Source: Pseudomonadota bacterium
Lineage (GTDB): Bacteria > Pseudomonadota > Gammaproteobacteria > JAKAQQ01
DNA length: 8,577 nt
Direction: 5' to 3'
NCBI GenBank assembly: GCA_021852325.1
Contig: JAJZNM010000121.1
Span: 1-8,577 of the forward strand
Shown here: one piece after another, positions 1 through 6,662 of the stretch
How the letters are laid out: every line of letters begins with the position of its first letter
Position numbering within the stretch: position 1 is the stretch's first letter
Notes under the pieces: model-generated
Seen by the model: only the letters and a program-made list of their open reading frames with translations
Told to the model about the DNA's origin: nothing
The model's database searches: none
Made by a program: the position numbers and the translations under genes

Positions 1-15
1 TTCAAAGGTTGCCAT
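1..15 (-). CDS. 5' end of an unidentified gene, cut by the window edge
   Basis: Only the first five codons are in the window, reading Met-Ala-Thr-Phe-Glu on the minus strand from an ATG at 15..13. The support is a near-perfect Shine-Dalgarno, GGAGG at 27..23, with 7 nt between it and the ATG. Five residues cannot identify a family. They do not resemble the start of RimP as I know it, which is the gene one might expect after tRNA-fMet. The repeat-rich sequence directly upstream (30..75) suggests this could be the transposase gene of an insertion sequence, for example an IS21-type istA, but that is inference. It could equally be an ordinary gene with an operator-like upstream region. Confidence 0.35.
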
Positions 16-29
16 GGGGGCACCTCCGC

Positions 30-75
30 TGTCCCAAATTTCCACTCAGTGGACCAAATTTGTCCCAAAATGTCA
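30..75 (-). repeat. Repeat/palindrome cluster, possible insertion-sequence end
   Basis: The motif TGTCCCAAA occurs twice in direct orientation (30-38 and 61-69). CCAAATTT also occurs twice (34-41 and 54-61). Between them sits the palindrome TCCACT-C-AGTGGA at 41-53. On the minus strand the block starts with TGACA at 75..71 and leads into the ribosome-binding site and start of the gene at 1-15. Multiple internal repeats next to a 5'-TG...CA-3' terminus, with a transposase starting within about 100 bp, are typical of IS21-family ends, so an IS terminus near position 75 is my preferred reading. A two-site operator for the downstream gene is the main alternative. No second end or target duplication can be seen from one side. 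Confidence 0.35.
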
Positions 76-113
76 AGTGAGAGCGGTTGACCTTAGGTAA
101 CTTATTGATTTTA

Positions 114-190
114 TGGTAGCGGGGGCAGGATTTGAACCTGCGACCTTCGGGTTATGAGCCCGACGAGCTGCCAGACTGCTCCACCCCGCA
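114..190 (-). tRNA. Initiator tRNA-fMet (anticodon CAT)
   Basis: This is a complete 77-nt tRNA gene on the minus strand. The CAT anticodon is read from 156..154, and the 3' CCA is encoded at 116..114. The T-loop TTCAAAT, the T-stem GCAGG/CCTGC and a D-arm with the usual GAGC/GCTC stem all fold. Three features mark it as the initiator and not elongator Met or Ile2. The anticodon stem ends in three consecutive G:C pairs (GGG/CCC). Positions 1 and 72 do not form a Watson-Crick pair (U1 against U72). The body is very close to E. coli tRNA-fMet. In E. coli one copy, metY, heads the rimP-nusA-infB operon. Here the gene follows nuoN by 90 nt and has its own promoter. The U:U mismatch, in place of the C:A of E. 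coli, is the only oddity. Confidence 0.97.
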
Positions 191-206
191 TCCTGTTCGA
201 CTGGTC

Positions 207-235
207 ATTCTAAACGCTTATTGGCCGATCATCAA
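207..235 (-). promoter_or_regulatory. Sigma70-type promoter of tRNA-fMet
   Basis: On the minus strand there is a -35 box TTGATG (235..230, 4 of 6 to consensus), a spacer of exactly 17 nt, and a -10 box TAGAAT (212..207, 5 of 6). Transcription would start near position 200, about 10 nt upstream of the mature 5' end at 190, which suits a short RNase P leader. It lies in the 90-nt gap between the nuoN stop and the tRNA, so the tRNA can be expressed independently of the nuo operon. I see no strong intrinsic terminator between nuoN and this promoter, so read-through from nuo may add to it. Confidence 0.72.
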
Positions 236-280
236 ATTCAGGAGTGCGGCAGGTCCGGCCCGGTTCGCCGAGCCACCGGA

Positions 281-1726
281 TCAGTGATGCAACGCCCAGG
301 CGCAAAGCTCCCACAAGGCGTCCGGAACGAGGCCCAGTACAAACAGGGCCAGGCCATTCAGTGAAAGAACGATCTCCGGTACGCCCCAAGGTACAGAGAT
401 GGCCTTCTGGCCGTCGACCCGGTCGAAGTACATGATCTTGACGACCCGGAGATAGTAGAAAGCCCCCACGACCGCCATGACCACGGCAAAGACGGCGACC
501 CAGACTTCACCCGCCCCGAGGAGCGCGCGGAGGATCGAGAGCTTGGCCCAGAACCCGACGAAGGGCGGCACACCCGCCAGGGAGAACATGGCAAACAGCA
601 TGAGAAGCGACCACCACGGATGGATCTGGCTCAACCCGGCAAGGTCATCCAGATCCTCGACGTCGCGTCCACGCGCCCGGAGTATGAGGAGAATGCCGAA
701 TGCGAGGAGCGTCATCGTCACATACACGACCGTGTAATAGACAGCCGCAATCTCCCCCTCGAGGGTTCCGGTCGCGATCCCGAGCAGGATGAAACCCACA
801 TGCCCGATGGCCGAATACGCGAGCAGCCGCTTGAAGTTGCTCTGGGTGAGCGCCGCCAGGTTGCCGACCAGAAGCGACAGGAGCGCGAGAACCAGAATGA
901 TCGGTGTCCACTGGGCCGCAAGCGGAGCGAGTCCCACGACCAGAAGCCGCAGAAAGAGCGCGATCGCACCGAGTTCGGGGATCGTGGCGACAAGCAGGGT
1001 GATCGGCGTGGGGGATCCCTGATAGACATCGGGCACCCACATGTGGAACGGAGCGGCGCCAAACTTGAAGGCCAGCGCCACGATCACGAAGGCGGTTGCA
1101 AACAGGAAAAGCACGGCATCCCGGCTGCCGAGTCCCGTGATCATCCGGGGCAGCAGGGCGAGCGAGAGGGTTCCGCTCAGGCCGTAGAGCAGCGACAGGC
1201 CGTAGAGCAGGACGCCCGAGGCGATTGCCCCCAGGAAAAAGTATTTCATGGCGGCTTCGGCGGCGATCACCCGTTCGCGGTCGATCGAGACCAGTGCATA
1301 AAGCGACAAGGACAGTAGCTCGATTCCGAGGAACAAGACCAGGACATTGGCGCCGGTCACGATGGCGAGGATTCCGAGCGTGGCAGTCAACAGGAGCGCG
1401 TAATACTCTCCATGCCCGAATCCGTGACGCTCGAGATCGCTGGCCGAATAGATGACCACGAGGAGCGCCGCGATCGATACCGCGATGACGAGGAGACGCG
1501 AGAGGGGATCCACCACGAGTGTGCCTGCGAAGAACACACCCTGGCTTGAGGCGGTCCAGAAGCTCGCGCTGATGGCGGCGAGACCCAATGCGAGGAGCGT
1601 ACTCGCCGGAATGGCGAAGGCAAGCGTCCGGGCCTTGACCAGGGGGCGCAAGGCCTCGAGGAGGACCACGAAGAGCGCCCCCGCCGCGATCCAGGCCTCG
1701 GGAGCCATCGCCGTCATCGACATCAT
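281..1726 (-). CDS. nuoN: NADH-quinone oxidoreductase subunit N
   Basis: NuoN, 481 residues, is one of three Mrp-antiporter-like proton-pumping subunits in the membrane arm of complex I. It is hydrophobic throughout, with about 14 membrane helices. Conserved landmarks are FLGIE with Glu136 (E. coli E133), Lys161, FKFGAAPFHMW with Lys221 (E. coli K217), DVYQGSPTP, the NFKRLLAYSAIGHVG segment around 297-311, and Lys395 in GFWAKL (also K395 in E. coli). One expected residue differs: the TM8 position matching E. coli K247 is Glu251 (codon GAA, 976..974). The start is the first ATG of an ATG-ATG pair, with AGGGA 8 nt upstream. It lies 34 nt after nuoM and is the last gene of the operon. Length is normal (E. 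coli 485). Confidence 0.97.
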   Translation of the reverse strand: MMSMTAMAPEAWIAAGALFVVLLEALRPLVKARTLAFAIPASTLLALGLAAISASFWTASSQGVFFAGTLVVDPLSRLLVIAVSIAALLVVIYSASDLERHGFGHGEYYALLLTATLGILAIVTGANVLVLFLGIELLSLSLYALVSIDRERVIAAEAAMKYFFLGAIASGVLLYGLSLLYGLSGTLSLALLPRMITGLGSRDAVLFLFATAFVIVALAFKFGAAPFHMWVPDVYQGSPTPITLLVATIPELGAIALFLRLLVVGLAPLAAQWTPIILVLALLSLLVGNLAALTQSNFKRLLAYSAIGHVGFILLGIATGTLEGEIAAVYYTVVYVTMTLLAFGILLILRARGRDVEDLDDLAGLSQIHPWWSLLMLFAMFSLAGVPPFVGFWAKLSILRALLGAGEVWVAVFAVVMAVVGAFYYLRVVKIMYFDRVDGQKAISVPWGVPEIVLSLNGLALFVLGLVPDALWELCAWALHH

Positions 1727-1760
1727 GGTCCGGTTCCCTGTTCCGTCATGGATGGAGGCC

Positions 1761-3275
1761 TCATGGGATCTTGCTCGTCAGTGCCTGATGGACCAGGTGG
1801 GCCACCGAGGCCCGCATGACATCGAGGATCGGGGAAGGCCAGAGACCCAAAAGGAGAATCGGGACCGCGAGCAGGAAGAGGAACAGGCGTTCCCTGTGGA
1901 CCAGATCCTTGAGTTTCGCGACCGGCTCGTTCACCACCGGGCCGAACACCACGCGCTTGATGAGCCAGAGGGTAAAGCCCGCGCCGATCACGAGATTGAG
2001 CGCAGCAAGGAGGCTCCACCAGGGATTCGCCTGCCAAGTGGCGAGGATCACTTGGAACTCGCCCACGAACCCGCTCGTCCCCGGCAGACCCACGTTCGCC
2101 ATCGCGAAGAACACGAACAACGCCCCGAACACGGGCATGGACTTGGCCACGCCGCCATAAGTTGCGATATCACGGGAGTGGAGGCGGTCATAGAGGACAC
2201 CCACGCAGAGGAAGAGCGCCGCCGCCACAAGCCCGTGGGAGATCATCTGGAAAATGCCACCCTGGACACCCATGCGGGCGGCCTCGATGGAGGACGCCCC
2301 CACCATGAAAAAGAGCGCAAAGAACCCGAGCGTGACGAACCCCATGTGGACGATCGAGGAATAGGCGATCAGCTTCTTCATGTCGGTCTGGACGAGCGCG
2401 ACAAAACCAATATAGACGATGGCAATCAGCGAGAGGGCCACCATGAGACCCGAGAAATAGCGGCTGGCGTCCGGGGTGATGGGCAGGCTCAGGCGCAGGA
2501 AACCATACGCCCCCATCTTGAGCATGATCGCAGCCAGGATGACGGATCCACCGGTTGGCGCCTCGACATGGGCATCGGGGAGCCAGGTATGCACGGGCCA
2601 CATCGGCACCTTGACCGCAAAAGCCAGGAGAAAGGCGATGAAGAGCCAGATCTGCGTTCCCAGGCCAAGCGGGGCCCGCTGGAAGGCTAAAAGATCGTAG
2701 CTCCCGGTCCGCACCCCGAGATAGATGAGGGCCACCAGCATGAGCACGGACCCGAGAAAGGTGTAGAGGAAGAACTTGAAGCTCGCGTAGATCCGGCGTG
2801 GCCCCCCCCACACGCCGATGATGATGAACATCGGGATCAGCATGGCTTCCCAGAAAAAATAGAACAGGAGCCCGTCGAGCGCTGCAAAGACTCCGTTCAT
2901 GAATCCTTCCATCAGGAGAAACGCCGCAAAGTAGGCAGCCTGCTTGTATTCGATGACCCGCCAGCCCGCCAGGACCACGAGCACAGTGCTGAAGGTCGTG
3001 AGCACGAGGAAGGGAAGCGAGATGCCGTCGATTCCCAGGTGATAGTTCGCATGAAGCAGCGGGATCCAAGCGGCCCGTTCGACAAACTGCATGCTGGCCG
3101 TGCCGTCGCGGAACCCGATCCAGACCGCCACGCTCATCACGAAGGCGAGGATCGAGGTTACGAGCGCAAAGCCCCGGGCGAAGGACGGCGCCCGGGAGCC
3201 GAGCGCCAAGAGCACGATTCCGGAAGCGACCGGGAACCAGATCAGGAGACTCAGCCAGGACCAGGCCGGGATCAT
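1761..3275 (-). CDS. nuoM: NADH-quinone oxidoreductase subunit M
   Basis: NuoM, 504 residues, is the middle antiporter-like subunit of the complex I membrane arm and forms one proton channel. The charged residues of the channel and central axis are all in place: Glu143 in FFWEAMLIP (E. coli E144), Lys222 in FAVKVPMWPVHTWLPDAH (E. coli K234), Lys253 in MLKMGAYG (E. coli K265) and Glu406 in GFVGEF (E. coli E407). The TDMKKLIAYSSIVHMG segment near 297-312 is also typical. The start ATG is 12 nt after the nuoL stop. Its Shine-Dalgarno GAGGGGG (3289..3283) overlaps that stop codon, with 7 nt to the ATG, which suggests translational coupling. Length is as expected (E. coli 509). Confidence 0.98.
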   Translation of the reverse strand: MIPAWSWLSLLIWFPVASGIVLLALGSRAPSFARGFALVTSILAFVMSVAVWIGFRDGTASMQFVERAAWIPLLHANYHLGIDGISLPFLVLTTFSTVLVVLAGWRVIEYKQAAYFAAFLLMEGFMNGVFAALDGLLFYFFWEAMLIPMFIIIGVWGGPRRIYASFKFFLYTFLGSVLMLVALIYLGVRTGSYDLLAFQRAPLGLGTQIWLFIAFLLAFAVKVPMWPVHTWLPDAHVEAPTGGSVILAAIMLKMGAYGFLRLSLPITPDASRYFSGLMVALSLIAIVYIGFVALVQTDMKKLIAYSSIVHMGFVTLGFFALFFMVGASSIEAARMGVQGGIFQMISHGLVAAALFLCVGVLYDRLHSRDIATYGGVAKSMPVFGALFVFFAMANVGLPGTSGFVGEFQVILATWQANPWWSLLAALNLVIGAGFTLWLIKRVVFGPVVNEPVAKLKDLVHRERLFLFLLAVPILLLGLWPSPILDVMRASVAHLVHQALTSKIP

Positions 3276-3287
3276 GTCGATGCCCCC

Positions 3288-5231
3288 TCAGTACCGGACC
3301 AATGCCCAGAACACGAGGACCACGAGCGCGGCCACCATGGTGAAGGCATATTGATAGAGGAAGCCGGTCTGGAGCTTCCGCACCAGGGTGCCGAGCCAGC
3401 CGATCCGGGATGCCGTGCCATTCACACCCACCCCGTCGATCGCCTGCTCATCCCCCCACTTCCAGAGTCTGCGGCCCAAAAGCACGCTCCCGGCCGCCCC
3501 GAGGTGGAGATAGACGGCATCGAAATAGTAGCCCTGGACGAGGAGCCCGTAGAGTGGCCGGATTCGGGCCACGAGGCGGCCGGGCCATTCGGGCCGCCAG
3601 AGATAGCCATAGGCCGCGACAGCCAGTCCGGCCAGCATGAGATAGAACGAGGGCGCATCCCAGGCGTCCAGGAAAAACCGCCAGGCGGAAAGATGCGCGA
3701 ACGAGGCGAGCGGGTTGATTCCAGCCGGGGTGGCCAGGGCAGTGCCAAAAAAGGATCCGCCGAGCAGCGGATGGAAGAGGATCCAGCCCACCGCGAGCGC
3801 GGGCAGAGCGAGCAGGACAAGCGGCAGGGTCACAACCCAGGGACGCTCATGGAGGTGCTCCCGGGTATGCGCATCCATCCGCTCCGGGCCATGAAAGACC
3901 ATGAACAGCATGCGAAACGTGTAGAGGGCGGTCACGAAGACGCTGAGCAGCAGAAGCACATGGGCGAAAGCGGCACCAGGCACCGGGCTCTGCCCGACCG
4001 CATCGATCAGCGCATCCTTGGAGAAATAGCCGGAGAATCCCGGAAAGGCGACGAGCGCCAAGGCCCCCACCAGGAAGGTCGCATAGGTCACAGGCAGGTA
4101 CTTGCGCAATCCGCCCATCTTGCGCATGTCCTGTTCATGATGCATGGCCAGGATCACCGATCCGGCCCCGAGAAAGAGCAGGGCCTTGAAGAAGGCGTGG
4201 GTCACGAGATGGAAAATGCCGGCCGCAAAGGCGGTGGCTCCGAGCCCAGCCATCATGTATCCCAACTGCGAAAGCGTCGAATAGGCGATCACCCGCTTGA
4301 TGTCGGTCGCCACGATGCCCAGGATGCCCATGAAGAAAGCGGTGAGCGAACCGATCACGAGGATCACGCTGAGCGCCTCGGGGGCATGGATGTAAAGCGG
4401 GGAAAGCCGCGCCACGAGATAGACGCCCGCGGTCACCATGGTGGCCGCATGGATCAGGGCAGAGATCGGGGTCGGGCCTTCCATGGAATCCGGAAGCCAG
4501 ACATGGAGTGGGATCTGTGCGGATTTGCCCATGGCGCCGACGAACAGGAGGAGCCCCATGAGCGTGAGCACCTGGACATGCCAGCCGAAGCCCAGGGCCA
4601 CCGTCATGCCGGCGAGATCGGGCACCCGGGCGAAGAAGGTGGCATAGGACAGCGATCCCGCATACCGGAACACCATGGCGATTCCCAGGATGAAACCCAG
4701 ATCACCGATCCGGTTGACCAGAAACGCCTTGAGCGCGGCGGCAGTGGCGGTCGGCTTCTCGAACCAGAAACCGATGAGGAGATAGGAGACAAGTCCCACT
4801 CCTTCCCAGCCAATGAAAAGCTGCAGGAAATTGTTCGCGAGCACGAGGAGCAGCATGGCGAAGGTGAACAGGGAGATGTAGCCGAAGAAGCGGACATCCC
4901 CGGGATCGTCCGCCATGTAGCCGATGCTGTAGACATGGACGGCCAGGGACACGAACGTGACGACGAGGGCCAAAAGCGCGCTCAGGGGATCGACCAGGAA
5001 CCCGATCTGGAACGGGATCCCGCCGCTCACCATCCAGGTGTAGACGGGAGCGTCCAGACGGGCACCGGCGAGCACCTGGAGAAGCATCAGGAACGCGAGG
5101 ATGCAGGAAGCGAGAACGCAGATGATCGTGAGGGCATGGGTCAGGCGCCGGCCGAGGTGGATACCCGCCAATCCCGTGACCAAGGCCGCGAGGAGCGGAG
5201 CCAGAACGACCCAGAGCGCAAGCGAGGCCAT
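3288..5231 (-). CDS. nuoL: NADH-quinone oxidoreductase subunit L
   Basis: NuoL, 647 residues, is the distal antiporter-like subunit of the complex I membrane arm. It ends with the long lateral helix that runs back along NuoM and NuoN. Channel residues are present: Glu143 in FIGWEGVGLVSYLLIGFW, Asp177 in NRIGDLGF, Lys236 in GAMGKSAQIPLHVWLPD, His261 in ALIHAATMVTAGVYL, Lys349 in HAFFKALLFLGAG, and Lys405-Asp406 in GYFSKD (E. coli K399-D400). Residues from roughly 525 to the end hold the lateral-helix segment and last transmembrane helix. The start is an ATG 4 nt after the nuoK stop, with AAGGA inside the last nuoK codons as ribosome-binding site. It is somewhat longer than E. coli NuoL (613), as is common in other proteobacteria. 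All residues usually essential for pumping are kept. Confidence 0.98.
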   Translation of the reverse strand: MASLALWVVLAPLLAALVTGLAGIHLGRRLTHALTIICVLASCILAFLMLLQVLAGARLDAPVYTWMVSGGIPFQIGFLVDPLSALLALVVTFVSLAVHVYSIGYMADDPGDVRFFGYISLFTFAMLLLVLANNFLQLFIGWEGVGLVSYLLIGFWFEKPTATAAALKAFLVNRIGDLGFILGIAMVFRYAGSLSYATFFARVPDLAGMTVALGFGWHVQVLTLMGLLLFVGAMGKSAQIPLHVWLPDSMEGPTPISALIHAATMVTAGVYLVARLSPLYIHAPEALSVILVIGSLTAFFMGILGIVATDIKRVIAYSTLSQLGYMMAGLGATAFAAGIFHLVTHAFFKALLFLGAGSVILAMHHEQDMRKMGGLRKYLPVTYATFLVGALALVAFPGFSGYFSKDALIDAVGQSPVPGAAFAHVLLLLSVFVTALYTFRMLFMVFHGPERMDAHTREHLHERPWVVTLPLVLLALPALAVGWILFHPLLGGSFFGTALATPAGINPLASFAHLSAWRFFLDAWDAPSFYLMLAGLAVAAYGYLWRPEWPGRLVARIRPLYGLLVQGYYFDAVYLHLGAAGSVLLGRRLWKWGDEQAIDGVGVNGTASRIGWLGTLVRKLQTGFLYQYAFTMVAALVVLVFWALVRY

Positions 5232-5235
5232 GTTG

Positions 5236-5541
5236 CTATCCTTTGAGCTGGTCCAAGTCTTGGACGTTGATGCTCTGCCGGTGGCGGAATACGACCACGA
5301 GCAGCGCCAGCCCGATGGCCGATTCGGCCGCAGCGACCGTCAGCACGAAGAACACGAAGACCTGTCCTTCCCGGTTCATGAGGTAGCGTGAAAACGCGAC
5401 GAAGTTGATGTTGACCGCAAGGAGGATGAGCTCGACACACATGAGGAGAACCACGAGGTTCTTGCGGTTGATGAAAAGCCCCATGACCGCGAGTGCGAAC
5501 AGGATGGCACCGAGGATGAGATAGTCGTCGAGCGGGATCAT
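5236..5541 (-). CDS. nuoK: NADH-quinone oxidoreductase subunit K
   Basis: NuoK, 101 residues, is a small three-helix subunit in the linking part of the complex I membrane arm, homologous to MrpC and mitochondrial ND4L. The two membrane glutamates required for proton transfer are visible: Glu37 in MCVELILLAVNINFVAF and Glu73 in AAAESAIGLALLV (E. coli E36 and E72). The start ATG overlaps the nuoJ stop as ATGA, and GGGGAG at 5554..5549 gives a good ribosome-binding site 7 nt upstream. Length matches the family (about 100). Confidence 0.98.
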   Translation of the reverse strand: MIPLDDYLILGAILFALAVMGLFINRKNLVVLLMCVELILLAVNINFVAFSRYLMNREGQVFVFFVLTVAAAESAIGLALLVVVFRHRQSINVQDLDQLKG

Positions 5542-6164
5542 GTCGGGGCTCCCCGTCGCGGGGGCTTCGGCGAGACGAGCCGGATCCGGTGCCGGGCCTG
5601 GACCCGCACCTGATCGCCCGGATTCTGGCTCTGGATACCTGTGCGGCGCCTGAGCGTGAGGAGGATGGCGGCGATGAGCCCGACGAGGAGGATCATGCCG
5701 GCGAGTTCGAATGGATAAAGATCCCGCCGGTAGAGCAGGGTCCCGAGCGCACGGGTGTTGTCGTGCCCGGCCGTGACGGGGACCGGGGCCGCCAGCCCGT
5801 GAAAGCCGAGCGCGTGGGCCCAGAACACATAGACGAGCTCAAGGACCAGGATCAGTCCGACCACGGCCCCGACCGGCGCGTAGCGCACGAAGCCCTCGCG
5901 GAGCTTCTCGATCTCCACATCCAGCATCATGACGACAAAAAGCAGCAAGACGAGGACCGCCCCCACATAGATGAGGATCAGGATGATGCCCAGAAACTCG
6001 GCGCCCGAGAGGATCCAGAGCACCGCCGTGTTGAAGAAGCAGAGCACCAGAAAGAGTGCCGCATGCACCGGGTGCCGGACCGTGATCACCCGGAACGCGG
6101 AGACCACCAGAATGGTCCCGAACACCCAGAACACGCCTTCCTTGATCCAGCCTGCGGGGTTCAT
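5538..6164 (-). CDS. nuoJ: NADH-quinone oxidoreductase subunit J
   Basis: NuoJ, 208 residues, corresponds to mitochondrial ND6. It has five predicted membrane helices in the linking region between NuoH and the antiporter-like subunits. The signature third helix is clear at about 53-82: GAEFLGIILILIYVGAV followed by LLLFVVMML, with Glu56 and Tyr66. This helix carries the pi-bulge that rearranges during turnover in studied complexes. The hydrophilic stretch around 120-145 is the loop before the last helix. The C-terminus (171-208) is a basic, non-membrane tail with the NPGDQVRV segment common in proteobacterial NuoJ. The start is 9 nt after nuoI with only a weak AGG-type ribosome site, so it may depend on coupling to nuoI. 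Its stop overlaps the nuoK start. Confidence 0.97.
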   Translation of the reverse strand: MNPAGWIKEGVFWVFGTILVVSAFRVITVRHPVHAALFLVLCFFNTAVLWILSGAEFLGIILILIYVGAVLVLLLFVVMMLDVEIEKLREGFVRYAPVGAVVGLILVLELVYVFWAHALGFHGLAAPVPVTAGHDNTRALGTLLYRRDLYPFELAGMILLVGLIAAILLTLRRRTGIQSQNPGDQVRVQARHRIRLVSPKPPRRGAPT

Positions 6165-6173
6165 CGTCTGGGC

Positions 6174-6662
6174 CTACCGGAAGGATGCATCCGATTCCCG
6201 ATCGGCTGCGATCTGGGCCTCGAACTTGTCGCCGATGGCCAACAGCTTCTCCTTGGTCATGATCTGCTGGCCGCGTTCCTCGAAATGGAACTCGTAGATG
6301 CGCGTCTCGACGATGGAGTCGACGGGACAGGCCTCCTCGCAAAATCCGCAGTAGATGCACTTGAAGAGGTCGATGTCATACCGGGTCGTGCGCCGCGTCC
6401 CATCCGCACCCTTTTCGGAATCGATCGTGATCGCGAGCGCCGGGCAGACGGCTTCGCAGAGCTTGCAGGCGATGCAGCGTTCCTCGCCATTGGGGTAGCG
6501 GCGCAACGCATGCAACCCGCGGAACCGCGGCGACTGGGGGGTTTTCTCGTACGGGTAACGCAGCGTGAACTTGCGCGAGACGAACTCGCGGAAGGTGACC
6601 CCGAGTCCCGTGAAGAGCTCCACGAGGAGAAACCCCTTGAGGTATGAACGGAACCGGTTCAC
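6174..6662 (-). CDS. nuoI: NADH-quinone oxidoreductase subunit I, 2x[4Fe-4S]
   Basis: NuoI, 162 residues from the chosen start, is the ferredoxin-like peripheral subunit. It carries clusters N6a and N6b and passes electrons toward N2 and quinone. Two classical four-cysteine motifs are seen: CIACKLCEAVCP (Cys63, 66, 69, 73) and CIYCGFCEEACP (Cys102, 105, 108, 112). The N-terminus NRFRSYLKGFLLVELFTGL is the usual amphipathic segment lying on the membrane next to NuoH. I chose the GTG at 6662 over the upstream in-frame ATG at 6707 for three reasons: it gives the normal family length, it overlaps the nuoH stop as GTGA, and GGAG lies 7 nt upstream. The 15 extra residues from 6707 do not look like NuoI. 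Cysteine content is complete. Confidence 0.97.
   Translation of the reverse strand: MNRFRSYLKGFLLVELFTGLGVTFREFVSRKFTLRYPYEKTPQSPRFRGLHALRRYPNGEERCIACKLCEAVCPALAITIDSEKGADGTRRTTRYDIDLFKCIYCGFCEEACPVDSIVETRIYEFHFEERGQQIMTKEKLLAIGDKFEAQIAADRESDASFR

Noticed and set aside
41..53. Palindrome TCCACT-C-AGTGGA as a terminator of tRNA-fMet
   Set aside because: The stem is short, the loop is only 1-3 nt, and the following AATTT is too weak a U-tract.
41..76. TTGACA at 76..71 on the minus strand as the -35 of a promoter for the edge gene
   Set aside because: No acceptable -10 box occurs at 15-19 nt downstream (TCCACT at 17 nt), so a sigma70 promoter is not supported.
260..279. Hairpin CCGGT/ACCGG just after nuoN as a nuo terminator
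   Set aside because: Only 5 bp with a 10-nt loop and no following T-run, so it does not qualify as an intrinsic terminator.
1452..2690. A 412-codon plus-strand frame antisense to nuoM and nuoN
   Set aside because: Same codon-register shadow of a membrane protein, with a low-complexity charged product.
3039..5246. A 735-codon plus-strand open frame antisense to nuoL and parts of nuoM and nuoK
   Set aside because: It is in exact codon register with nuoL. Hydrophobic NTN codons on one strand read as NAN on the other, giving the His/Glu/Asp/Gln-rich product seen. Stops in this register need TTA, CTA or TCA codons in the real gene, which are rare at this G+C. No family resemblance and no start context.
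5589..6647. A 352-codon plus-strand frame antisense to nuoJ and nuoI
   Set aside because: Register-aligned antisense shadow. The Asp/Glu/His-rich part lies exactly opposite the NuoJ membrane helices.
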